Origin: an uncultured Butyrivibrio sp.
GTDB taxonomy: Bacteria > Bacillota > Clostridia > Lachnospirales > Lachnospiraceae
Direction: 5' to 3'
DNA length: 11,571 nt
Assembly (NCBI GenBank): GCA_910577605.1
Contig: CAJTON010000002.1
Coordinates: 21,384-32,954 of the forward strand
Shown: positions 1 through 5,853 of the stretch, one piece after another
Layout: the number at the start of each line of letters is the position of its first letter
Numbering within the stretch: position 1 is the first letter of the stretch
Made by a program: the position numbers and the translations under genes
Notes under the pieces: model-generated
The model's database searches: none
Told to the model about the DNA's origin: nothing
The model's input: only the letters and a program-made list of their open reading frames with translations

Positions 1-96
1 CGCCCTTGCGGTCAGAGCTTCGATCCCTTCTTCTCTGACTATTTCCAGACCCGCAGCCACAATTTCCTCACGCGTAAATTTCGCTTTCGGCGGCAT
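1..96 (-). CDS. TetR/AcrR-family transcriptional regulator, N-terminal part (runs off the window)
   Basis: Only the first 32 codons lie in the window; the gene continues past position 1. The visible peptide begins MPPKAKFTREEI and goes on with VREEGIEALTARA, the usual opening of TetR-family DNA-binding domains: the first helix, then the turn before the helix-turn-helix. The ATG at 96-94 is preceded by a GGAGG ribosome binding site (about 102-107) and a consensus promoter. TetR regulators are normally dimeric repressors controlled by a small ligand and often regulate exporters. The ABC exporter in this window is about 1.7 kb away, on the other strand and with its own promoter, so a link to it is only possible. 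The ligand-binding domain is not visible, so no target can be inferred. Confidence 0.85.
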   Translation of the reverse strand, partial: MPPKAKFTREEIVAAGLEIVREEGIEALTARA

Positions 97-149
97 AAAT
101 ATTCCTCCGTAATTTATTCTAAATCAAACGTTTTGCAACATCAGTTTTA

Positions 150-178
150 ATTATAATCACAGTTCAGCCCGATGTCAA
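150..178 (-). promoter_or_regulatory. Consensus vegetative promoter of the TetR-type gene
   Basis: On the minus strand TTGACA (178-173) is separated by exactly 17 bases from TATAAT (155-150), a perfect housekeeping sigma-factor promoter. Transcription should start near position 143, giving a leader of about 45 bases. Within that leader lies the 8-base palindrome AAACGTTT (126-133). It could be part of an operator for autoregulation, but it is too short to claim as one. Confidence 0.8.
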
Positions 179-179
179 T

Positions 180-212
180 AAAAAAAGACGGTCACCCTTA
201 ATTAAGTGACCG
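180..212 (-). terminator. Intrinsic terminator of the lipoprotein gene
   Basis: A 7-bp stem (CGGTCAC at 189-195 with GTGACCG at 206-212) encloses a 10-base AT-rich loop. On the minus strand it is followed at once by a run of U from the A-tract at 180-186. The stop codon of the lipoprotein gene (204-202) lies in the loop, so the last codons form one arm of the stem. The U-tract abuts the -35 box of the next gene (TetR type) with almost no space between. Confidence 0.85.
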
Positions 213-1011
213 CCGCAAAAACCGTATTAATTTTAATCAATAACGTATCTGTCGTTAAACCGCCTGTAAGGTCGTTTACATACGCGTAATACTCATCTTT
301 CGTTACTCTTTTATTGTCGATCTCATATATATCCGAGCTGAATTCCTCGTATCTGCCTTCGTCGCTGTACGCTAACATATCGACATACATAGCTCCCTTT
401 GCCGGATAATACGCGTCGTGGCACAAGCTCCACGCGCTCCATTCTTTGTTTGTGCATACACCGTTTTCGTATACCTCCGACGGGAACATTGCCGAGGGCA
501 TGGCTGTGAAATAGACCTCGTTTCCCGCATAGTGAAGTATTGCCCTTACACCTTTTCCCCCTTTTCCTACCAAAAGAACCTCTTTAGTTCCGTCCTGATC
601 CAGATCGACACAGAGAAAACACTGCCATTCAACGCCGTCGGTAAGAGACAGCTTATAATTCCTGCCGTATTCAAGAACATTGACCTTCGTAAGTCCTGTA
701 TCAGGCATATCCTTAACCTCTGCGGCATACCTCGTATCCGAAAATCCTCCTAAATCAAACAGTCTTTCGTCCTTTGTAAGCTCAAACACGTCGCGCGTTC
801 CCTTCATCGCGCTTCTTAACGCCTCTGCCGCGCCCGTTTTGAGAGCGTTTTCATGTACTGAATCCGCAGAGGAGGTCGCCTCTGTAAACCTTAGATCCGT
901 GACCTGTGTTTTGGCGGTTTCTTTTTCAGTCGCAGCGCCTTTTCGGGTGCAGGAGATACACAAAACTGCCATTGCCGATACCAATAAGTATATAAGGAGC
1001 TTATTTCTCAT
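202..1011 (-). CDS. Putative secreted lipoprotein of unknown function
   Basis: The 269-residue protein has a lipoprotein signal peptide: MRNK, a hydrophobic stretch at residues 5-19, then CIS before Cys21, a loose lipobox (the -3 position is Cys rather than Leu). A Thr/Ala/Glu-rich linker follows to about residue 60. The probable folded part contains DLDQDGTKEVLLV (136-148), an Asp-rich motif like those in FG-GAP or EF-hand-type extracellular repeats, a Trp- and Tyr-rich segment (185-210), and a C-terminal RVTKDEYYAYVND stretch. I do not recognise a named family; this layout is common in small surface lipoproteins of Clostridia. The frame is open 24 bases further, to a TTG at 1035, but that stretch contains the AAGGAGG ribosome binding site, so the ATG at 1011 is the likely start. 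The gene diverges from the next one and has its own terminator, so it is monocistronic. Confidence 0.75.
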   Translation of the reverse strand: MRNKLLIYLLVSAMAVLCISCTRKGAATEKETAKTQVTDLRFTEATSSADSVHENALKTGAAEALRSAMKGTRDVFELTKDERLFDLGGFSDTRYAAEVKDMPDTGLTKVNVLEYGRNYKLSLTDGVEWQCFLCVDLDQDGTKEVLLVGKGGKGVRAILHYAGNEVYFTAMPSAMFPSEVYENGVCTNKEWSAWSLCHDAYYPAKGAMYVDMLAYSDEGRYEEFSSDIYEIDNKRVTKDEYYAYVNDLTGGLTTDTLLIKINTVFAAVT

Positions 1012-1105
1012 AATATGCCGTTCCTCCTTTTTCAAAAAATACCAAGGACGTGGCGTTTCCCGAAATCAATACGCCGCCGCTTTGTCCGCACCTAGAGTTA
1101 TTTTT

Positions 1106-1134
1106 ATTATATTATTTTGTTTGCCTCCTGTCAA
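1106..1134 (-). promoter_or_regulatory. Consensus promoter of the lipoprotein gene
   Basis: On the minus strand TTGACA (1134-1129) and TATAAT (1111-1106) are 17 bases apart, a perfect housekeeping promoter. Transcription would start near 1099 and leave a leader of roughly 88 bases before the ATG at 1011. Its -35 box lies inside the spacer of the plus-strand promoter at 1117-1145, so polymerase could not occupy both at once. Confidence 0.75.
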
Positions 1135-1145
1135 TGTGGTATAAT
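1117..1145 (+). promoter_or_regulatory. Extended -10 promoter of the YHGSP-protein gene
   Basis: TTGTTT (1117-1122), a 17-base spacer and TATAAT (1140-1145) preceded by TGG, giving an extended -10 element. The -35 is poor, but the extended -10 compensates. The predicted start near 1152 leaves about 38 bases of leader ahead of the ATG at 1190. It interleaves with the lipoprotein promoter on the other strand. Confidence 0.7.
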
Positions 1146-1189
1146 AATCGCAAGCGACTCTGCACTTACGAAATTGGAGGATGCCGAAT

Positions 1190-1735
1190 ATGACTTTATA
1201 CCACGGAAGCCCCGTCGGAGGGCTGACTGAATTAAAACCGTTTCTGTCAGAGCACGGAGAGCCTTATATTTATTTTGCCACAAATCCCTTGGTCGCTCTT
1301 CTGTACGCGGTAAAGCCCGTCCCGAAGCCGTTCAGCTTCTATCCTTACGGCTTCAATAAGGAGGGCGCCGTTGTTTTCTCCGAATATTATGAGAACGCTT
1401 TTTATGACATTTATAAAAATAAAAAGGGCTGGTTATATTCCTGCGCCGCGCCGCAGGGAGTCGCAAACCCCACGCAGATAAACTGCGCGTATACCTGCGC
1501 AAAAGCCGTGAAGCCGGACAAGGTTTCCGAAATCCCTGACTTATATGATTTTTTTATGCAGGAACAAAAGAAGGGCGGCTTTATCGTAAAACCACGACGT
1601 GAAATTTCCGAAAAAGAAATGGATTTTGTTCTTTCCGAATTAAAACGCGATATTGACAGATATGATCTTAAAAACGCCCCTGAACACGCCATGAGCGTTT
1701 TTATCAAAGAACATTTTCCCAGTATATGGGAATGA
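1190..1735 (+). CDS. Small cytoplasmic protein with an ADP-ribosyltransferase-like N-terminus (YHGSP motif), function unknown
   Basis: The protein has 181 residues and no signal peptide or membrane helix. It opens with LYHGSP (residues 3-8) and continues with YIYFATNPLVALLYA (26-40). Small ART-fold proteins of the H-Y-[E/Q] type, such as the DUF3990 group, use a YHG motif for NAD binding, followed by a Y-[L/F]-x-T-[N/D] strand and a helix of the form A-xx-[Y/W/F]-A; His5 and Tyr28 (or Tyr26) would be the counterparts. A third catalytic residue cannot be assigned; Glu65 and the Glu residues at 138-143 are candidates. The middle is rich in Tyr, Phe and Pro, and the C-terminus (140-178) is charged and helical. 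The start at 1190 is chosen because GGAGG (1176-1180) lies 9 bases upstream; the in-frame ATG at 1181 touches that site. The gene stands alone under its own promoter. The ART-like fold is inference; the protein may have lost or never had transferase activity. Confidence 0.8.
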   Translation: MTLYHGSPVGGLTELKPFLSEHGEPYIYFATNPLVALLYAVKPVPKPFSFYPYGFNKEGAVVFSEYYENAFYDIYKNKKGWLYSCAAPQGVANPTQINCAYTCAKAVKPDKVSEIPDLYDFFMQEQKKGGFIVKPRREISEKEMDFVLSELKRDIDRYDLKNAPEHAMSVFIKEHFPSIWE

Positions 1736-1751
1736 ATTTAAATAACGTTGA

Positions 1752-1780
1752 TTGTGCGGCAGCGCCCCCACAACCTTCTT
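1752..1780 (+). terminator. Weak terminator-like hairpin after the YHGSP-protein gene
   Basis: TTGTGCGG (1752-1759) can pair with CCCCACAA (1766-1773) with one mismatch around a 6-base loop. Only a broken pyrimidine-rich tract follows (CCTTCTTT), so termination may be inefficient and some read-through into the exporter operon is possible. It lies just upstream of the exporter promoter. Confidence 0.3.
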
Positions 1781-1807
1781 TACATTATTTTCGCGCTGTG
1801 ATAAAAT
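1779..1807 (+). promoter_or_regulatory. Promoter of the ABC exporter operon
   Basis: TTTACA (1779-1784), a 17-base spacer and TAAAAT (1802-1807) preceded by TGA, which gives an extended -10. One mismatch in each box makes this a good housekeeping promoter. Transcription should begin near 1814, 36 bases before the ATG at 1850, which leaves little room for a regulatory leader. Confidence 0.7.
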
Positions 1808-1849
1808 ATTCCGCAGGTTATGATAATTTGAGGACCGCGGGGGATCGCC

Positions 1850-2542
1850 ATGTCAATAATAGAAGTAAGAAATATAGCAAAAAAATACGGCCGCAAGGAG
1901 GTTCTGCGCAACATTTCGTTTGAGGCGGACAAAGGCAGCTGCATAGGGATCGTGGGCGCGAACGGCTGCGGCAAATCCACTCTGCTCAAGATACTTTCGG
2001 GCGCTCTGCGCCCGGACAAGGGCGAAATAATCTGCAACGGTACAAACCCTCTTGCGCACAAGTCTTTTTTTGGCAGACACATCGGTTATGTACCTCAGGA
2101 AAACCCGCTTTTTGACAATCTCACCGCGCTCGACAATCTCAAGCTCTGGTACTGCGACAGCCGCCGCAGTCTTAAAGACGATATATTAAACGGCGTTATC
2201 GCGGATTTCGGAATAGACCGCTACCTTAAAAGCACAGTACGCAACCTGTCCGGCGGTATGAAAAAACGCCTGAGCATTGCCTGCGCAATAGCAAAGGACC
2301 CCGACGTGCTGATCCTCGACGAGCCGGGAGCTTCCCTAGACATAGTCTGCAAGGAAGATATCAAAAAATATATGCGCCGCTATCTCGCCGCAGGCGGCAC
2401 AATAATAATTGCCAGCCACGAGGAGGGCGAGCTTTCCGTGTGCGCGAAAATGTACCTTATGAATAAGGGCGTGCTTAACGCTCTGCCCTCCGGTACAAGG
2501 CTTTCCGACCTTATAGGAAGGATGGGCGGTCTAAATGGTTAA
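1850..2542 (+). CDS. ABC transporter ATP-binding protein (ABC-2 type exporter)
   Basis: A 230-residue nucleotide-binding protein with the complete motif set: Walker A GANGCGKST (36-44), Q-loop Gln83, signature LSGGMKKR (133-140), Walker B VLILDE (153-158), D-loop SLD (162-164) and switch His190. The length equals a single ATPase domain with no extra C-terminal domain. It should dimerise on the cytoplasmic face and power the two permeases encoded next. A purine-rich GCGGGGGAT stretch 7 bases upstream serves as ribosome binding site. The final codons ATGGTTAA overlap the next gene by 8 bases, so translation is probably coupled. ATPases of this subfamily (CcmA/YhaQ-like) move drugs, lipids, peptides or polysaccharides out of the cell; the substrate cannot be read from sequence. 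Confidence 0.95.
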   Translation: MSIIEVRNIAKKYGRKEVLRNISFEADKGSCIGIVGANGCGKSTLLKILSGALRPDKGEIICNGTNPLAHKSFFGRHIGYVPQENPLFDNLTALDNLKLWYCDSRRSLKDDILNGVIADFGIDRYLKSTVRNLSGGMKKRLSIACAIAKDPDVLILDEPGASLDIVCKEDIKKYMRRYLAAGGTIIIASHEEGELSVCAKMYLMNKGVLNALPSGTRLSDLIGRMGGLNG

Positions 2543-3746
2543 AAAACATCTTCTTCTGCTTCTTTTTCAAATAAAATCGACATTCCACAGTATACCGCGA
2601 CTTATTATATGTACGGCGCTTTTCGCCGCGGCAGTTCTCGCACTCGGAATATGCGGTAACGCGATCCTCGGACGCAGCGCCGAAGATACCGTGAACGTCA
2701 AGGTCGCCGCGGTAATTCCAAAGGACGATCCTGACATAGCCCTTGCTTTCAATATCATAGCGAATATGGACAGTCTCAAATCGGTATGCGAGTTCGAAAC
2801 TCTTGATATGGAAACAGCGCTAGACAGACTTGACAAAGGCGAGCTTTCCGCGATCATTCAGATTCCGGAGGGTTTTATACAAAGTCTTTTGTACGGCAGC
2901 AACACTCCGGGCAATGTCATCGTCCCCGAGAACGCCGGCATGGAGTCCATGCTTTTCTGCTCGCTGATAGGGGCGGGCGCGCAGTTTTTATCGTACTCCG
3001 AAGCAGGAATATACGCTGTCGGCGATCTGCTTCGTATGAACGGTTTTAACTCTTCCGCGTCCTCCGCGCAGGACGCGCTTTATGATTATTATATATCTTA
3101 TACCATGAACCGCGGCAATTTCTTTAAGCCTGAGCCTGTTTCCGCCACCGGAAGCTTGTCGATCGCCGGATATTATATATGTTCAGGGATCGTTCTTATG
3201 CTGCTTCTTTGCGGCATGACAGTGTCCGACCGTTTCTCAAACCGCCCCGCGGCGGTAATGGAATCGCTTCGTACAAGCGGCATTTCAAAAGCATATATTA
3301 AAATCAGCGAGCTTACAGGCGTGACTCTGATGTTTTTCGTACTTTTTGCGGCGGTACTGATTGCGGCTGGTAGCGGCTTCGCTTCTGAATATATTGAGCT
3401 TACGCCCGGCGGCATATTGATTTTCCTTGTGCTTACGGCGTCGGTTTCAAGCTTTATCATGCTTTTAAGCTGTCTTGCCGACGGCGGGCTTGTCAGCGTG
3501 CTTCTGATGTTCCTTTCTTCCGCGTTTATGATGTACGCGGGAGGCAGGATAGTGCCCTCGTCATATCTTCCGCCCGCAATCGAAAATATCGGTAAAATGC
3601 TTCCCGCATACAGCTGGTGCAGACTCGCCGAATCCGTAACCTACGGTCAAATTAACACAAACTCTCTTGTTATGACCGTCGCATACGGACTTGCCTTTAT
3701 ACTTATAAGCATTATTGTCACCGTGATAAAAGGGAGGGAAAAATAG
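2535..3746 (+). CDS. ABC-2 type permease, first subunit (six membrane helices)
   Basis: The 403-residue protein has the layout of ABC-2 permeases of the ABC2_membrane_3/YhgE type. Membrane helix 1 (about 21-45) is followed by a large extracytoplasmic domain (about 46-208), then five helices near 210-229, 257-278, 291-312, 318-336 and 378-398, and a short basic tail (KGREK). The outer domain contains the motif ALDRLDKGELSAIIQIPEGF (95-114), typical of this family, in which a small periplasmic-type domain precedes the helical bundle. It overlaps the ATPase gene by 8 bases and is followed directly by the second permease. The two permeases presumably form a heterodimeric channel over an ATPase dimer. 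Substrate unknown. Confidence 0.9.
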   Translation: MVKKHLLLLLFQIKSTFHSIPRLIICTALFAAAVLALGICGNAILGRSAEDTVNVKVAAVIPKDDPDIALAFNIIANMDSLKSVCEFETLDMETALDRLDKGELSAIIQIPEGFIQSLLYGSNTPGNVIVPENAGMESMLFCSLIGAGAQFLSYSEAGIYAVGDLLRMNGFNSSASSAQDALYDYYISYTMNRGNFFKPEPVSATGSLSIAGYYICSGIVLMLLLCGMTVSDRFSNRPAAVMESLRTSGISKAYIKISELTGVTLMFFVLFAAVLIAAGSGFASEYIELTPGGILIFLVLTASVSSFIMLLSCLADGGLVSVLLMFLSSAFMMYAGGRIVPSSYLPPAIENIGKMLPAYSWCRLAESVTYGQINTNSLVMTVAYGLAFILISIIVTVIKGREK

Positions 3747-4805
3747 ATGAAAAAATTTTTCACCTGGCTTTTGCTTCTTACTAAACGTCAGCTCAAAAAT
3801 CCGGTTTTTATCATTATTCTTATCCTTATACCGGCAGCTTCAGCCGCCGCAGCTTCAATTCCCGCGTTTAGCGAAGGCTCGGACATAGTCGCCGGGGTTT
3901 ATTCAGACGGCAGCGACGCGACCTCCGAGGAGCTTGCCGAAAATCTCGTTAAATATGAAGGCTCGTTCGATTTTGTCAGATACGACGACCTTGATTCTCT
4001 TTACCGCGACGTAGAAAACACAAAGCTCAACTGCGGCTATGTTTTTCCTGACGATTTATCCGAGCGCGCCGAGGGCAAACAGAAATCCGAGAGTATACTG
4101 GTGCTTCACCACCCTTCAAACACGATACAGGCGTCGATCAACGAGGTCGTTTACGCCGAGCTTCTGCGCATACAGGGGCGTTATATAATAACGGAGCATG
4201 TAAAATCTCTCGGTCTTTTTGCGGAAAGCGACACCGGATATATCGGCGAGCTTCTGCGTCTGTACGAAAGATACCTACACGGCAACGCTACTTTTAAGCT
4301 TGCCTACCATACTTACGGCGCGGGCGGTCTGACCGAAAAAGACATAACCCGGACCGCAGTTTCTTTTCCCGTGCGCGGAATACTTTGCGTAATGGTATTT
4401 CTCGCCGGACTTTTCGGAGGCGTCACATGGATGCGCGACAGGGAAAAAGGAATTTTCGCAACGCTTACCGGCTCCTACAACAGTCTTTGCAGAATACTGT
4501 ACGTTCTCATTCCGACATTCCTTTTCGCCGCGGTCTCGCTTATAGCGCTCGCGATCTTAGGACTTTATGTGTCCGCGGTCGAGTTCGCGGCAATGCTTGT
4601 TCTGATCGTGCTGACATGTATTTTTTCAATTGCGATGACGGTCATCACAAGACGCAGCCGCAGCTTTGCCTCGTGTATACCGATAATTCTTCTGGGTTGT
4701 CTGCTTTTCTGCAATATTTTTATAAACGCCTCAAGTTATGTCCCGGCGGCAAAATTTGTTGAAAAACTTTTTGTGCCTTATTATTATCTTAACTTTTTCT
4801 CTTAA
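3747..4805 (+). CDS. ABC-2 type permease, second subunit, apparently lacking the last membrane helix
   Basis: The 352-residue protein has the same architecture as its neighbour: helix 1 at about 19-40, an extracytoplasmic domain at about 41-206 containing LYRDVENTKLNCGYVFPDDL (85-104), then helices near 209-228, 249-274, 277-300 and 309-328. The stretch FVEKLFVPYYYLNFFS at the C-terminus aligns by eye with IGKMLPAYSWCRLAES of the first permease, but the protein stops there. The first permease continues through one more helix of about 20 residues. The stop is 5 bases from the terminator, so no further coding sequence follows in frame. The start follows a GGGAGG ribosome binding site and directly abuts the stop codon of the previous gene. 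The missing helix could be natural or the result of a C-terminal truncation. Confidence 0.88.
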   Translation: MKKFFTWLLLLTKRQLKNPVFIIILILIPAASAAAASIPAFSEGSDIVAGVYSDGSDATSEELAENLVKYEGSFDFVRYDDLDSLYRDVENTKLNCGYVFPDDLSERAEGKQKSESILVLHHPSNTIQASINEVVYAELLRIQGRYIITEHVKSLGLFAESDTGYIGELLRLYERYLHGNATFKLAYHTYGAGGLTEKDITRTAVSFPVRGILCVMVFLAGLFGGVTWMRDREKGIFATLTGSYNSLCRILYVLIPTFLFAAVSLIALAILGLYVSAVEFAAMLVLIVLTCIFSIAMTVITRRSRSFASCIPIILLGCLLFCNIFINASSYVPAAKFVEKLFVPYYYLNFFS

Positions 4806-4860
4806 AAAGTGAAAACCCACTGCAAGCAAGGTTAATTCCCTGCTTACAGCGGGTTTTCTA
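4806..4860. terminator. Bidirectional terminator between the exporter operon and the SASP gene
   Basis: A long hairpin: GAAAACCC (4811-4818) pairs with GGGTTTTC (4851-4858), CTG with CAG, and AAGCA with TGCTT further in, with small internal mismatches. On the minus strand the stem is followed by ACTTTTT; on the plus strand the U-rich 3' arm and TAAATTT give a weaker tail. It lies between two convergent genes and can serve both. Confidence 0.85.
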
Positions 4861-4884
4861 AATTTAGAAATAATCGGTCAACGA

Positions 4885-5097
4885 TTATTTAGATGACATC
4901 TGCTCTTCCTGCTGCTTGATCATCTTTCTTACCATCTCGCCGCCAATGCTTCCGGCCTGACGTGAAGTAAGGTCACCGTTGTATCCTTCCTTCAAAGGTA
5001 CTCCAAGCTCAGATGCAACTTCCATCTTAAACTTATCCATTGCACCCTTTGCCTCGGGAACGGTCATTCTGTTGCTAGAATTTGAATTGCTTGCCAT
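4885..5097 (-). CDS. Alpha/beta-type small acid-soluble spore protein
   Basis: The 70-residue protein matches the alpha/beta-type SASP family over its whole length: VPEAKGAMDKFKMEVASELG (13-32) and GDLTSRQAGSIGGEMVRKMI (41-60) are its two signature blocks. These proteins coat DNA in the dormant spore, shifting it toward the A-form and protecting it from UV and chemicals; on germination the Gpr protease cuts them in the E-[I/F/V]-A-S-E segment, here MEVASE, after Glu26. The ATG at 5097 has a perfect GGAGGTGA ribosome binding site (5112-5105) 7 bases upstream; the open frame reaching back to a TTG at 5169 is an artefact of the leader. In Bacillus such genes depend on the forespore sigma factor G. 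The gene is monocistronic and convergent with the exporter operon. Confidence 0.97.
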   Translation of the reverse strand: MASNSNSSNRMTVPEAKGAMDKFKMEVASELGVPLKEGYNGDLTSRQAGSIGGEMVRKMIKQQEEQMSSK

Positions 5098-5166
5098 GAT
5101 AGTTTCACCTCCATGCGTGATTCTGGTTGCCGGAGCTTTCCCGTATTCGGATCGCTCCTTTATATT

Positions 5167-5185
5167 CAACAGTTTTTCACTGTTG
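5167..5185 (-). promoter_or_regulatory. Inverted repeat at the predicted 5' end of the SASP transcript
   Basis: CAACAGT (5167-5173) and ACTGTTG (5179-5185) form a perfect 7-bp inverted repeat with a 5-base loop. There is no U-run, so it is not a terminator. If the candidate promoter at 5192-5220 is right, the hairpin would sit at the very start of the mRNA, where stem-loops can protect against decay; it could equally be a protein-binding site. Confidence 0.45.
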
Positions 5186-5191
5186 TAACCC

Positions 5192-5220
5192 TAGTATCTG
5201 CACATGCCGACAAAATATAA
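5192..5220 (-). promoter_or_regulatory. Candidate sigma-G-like promoter of the SASP gene
   Basis: On the minus strand TTATA (5220-5216) and GATACTA (5198-5192) are 17 bases apart. The sigma-G pattern known from Bacillus is about G-H-A-T-R, 17-18 bases, C-A-T-n-n-T-A, so each box has one mismatch. The predicted start near 5185 leaves an 88-base leader. This is weak evidence alone, supported by the gene being a SASP. Confidence 0.35.
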
Positions 5221-5240
5221 TGGCAATTTCAGGCATAAAA

Positions 5241-5783
5241 TCAATACTGAATTTTTGATTTAATTTCCGCAGCGTTCTCCTTGTCCGTCAGAAGCTTAAG
5301 TATCGCAAGCGCAAAGTCGATCGTCTTTCCCATGCCTTTTCCGGTTATTATTTTGCCATCTACGCAAAATCCGCCTCCGGTCGCCATAGCGCCGTCAAGA
5401 TCCTCCTCGTAGCCCGGATAACAAGTCGCTCTTTTTCCTTTAAGTATTCCTCTGTGTCCGAGTATGCTGGGCGCGGCGCATATAGCGGCGATGTATTTTC
5501 CTTCGGCAAAAGCTTTGTCTATAAGCCTGCAAAGTCCCTCATGGGCTTCGAGCTTCTTTGTTCCTGGCATTCCTCCGGGGAGAAAAATGACATCCGCGTC
5601 AGAGAAATCGCAGTCCGCAAACAGCTTGTCCGCAAGCACCGTTATGTTATGTGAGGTCACGACCTCAAGCCTGTCCGAAATCGACACTGTGCAGACCTCC
5701 ACTCCCCCGCGCCTCATAATATCAACCACGCCGAGCGCCTCCACGGTCTCAAAGCCGTCCGCCAAAAACGCGTATAATTTCAT
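5241..5783 (-). CDS. DJ-1/PfpI family protein (YajL/DJ-1-like)
   Basis: The 180-residue protein is a single DJ-1/PfpI domain of normal length. The nucleophile is Cys102 in AAICAAPS (99-106), at the nucleophile elbow. Glu12 in GFETVEA matches the conserved glutamate that tunes the reactive cysteine in DJ-1, and FLPGGMPG (67-74) is the family's glycine-rich loop. Relatives include DJ-1, YajL and 4-methyl-5-thiazole-monophosphate-synthesis-like annotations; proposed roles are redox protection and handling of reactive dicarbonyls, and the exact activity here is open. It is cytoplasmic with no signal peptide. The ATG at 5783 has an AAAGGA ribosome binding site. No terminator is visible between this gene and the SASP gene, so some read-through is possible. 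It diverges from the CYTH gene. Confidence 0.92.
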   Translation of the reverse strand: MKLYAFLADGFETVEALGVVDIMRRGGVEVCTVSISDRLEVVTSHNITVLADKLFADCDFSDADVIFLPGGMPGTKKLEAHEGLCRLIDKAFAEGKYIAAICAAPSILGHRGILKGKRATCYPGYEEDLDGAMATGGGFCVDGKIITGKGMGKTIDFALAILKLLTDKENAAEIKSKIQY

Positions 5784-5824
5784 AATTTTTTTCCTTTCTA
5801 TGGTTATTTTTGTTCTTATGTGTT

Positions 5825-5853
5825 ATTTTATACTTTAAGGAGTGATTGTTCAA
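5825..5853 (-). promoter_or_regulatory. Promoter of the DJ-1/PfpI gene
   Basis: On the minus strand TTGAAC (5853-5848) and TAAAAT (5830-5825) are 17 bases apart, a good housekeeping promoter. The -35 box ends at the first base of the CYTH start codon and the spacer covers that gene's ribosome binding site, so transcription of the two divergent genes may interfere. Confidence 0.6.

Noticed and set aside
126..133. AAACGTTT palindrome as a TetR operator
   Set aside because: The symmetry does not extend beyond 8 bases, shorter than typical TetR operators, and such a palindrome is expected by chance in AT-rich DNA.
5098..5169. N-terminal extension of the spore protein from a TTG at 5169
   Set aside because: The extension contains the GGAGGTGA ribosome binding site, and known SASPs begin at the shorter start.
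5209..5245. Possible terminator after the DJ-1/PfpI gene
   Set aside because: Only 4-5 bp complementary arms (ATGCC and GGCAT) far apart, with no U-run after them.
5829..5834. TATACT as the -10 box of the CYTH operon
   Set aside because: It would start transcription within the ribosome binding site and there is no -35 box at proper spacing.
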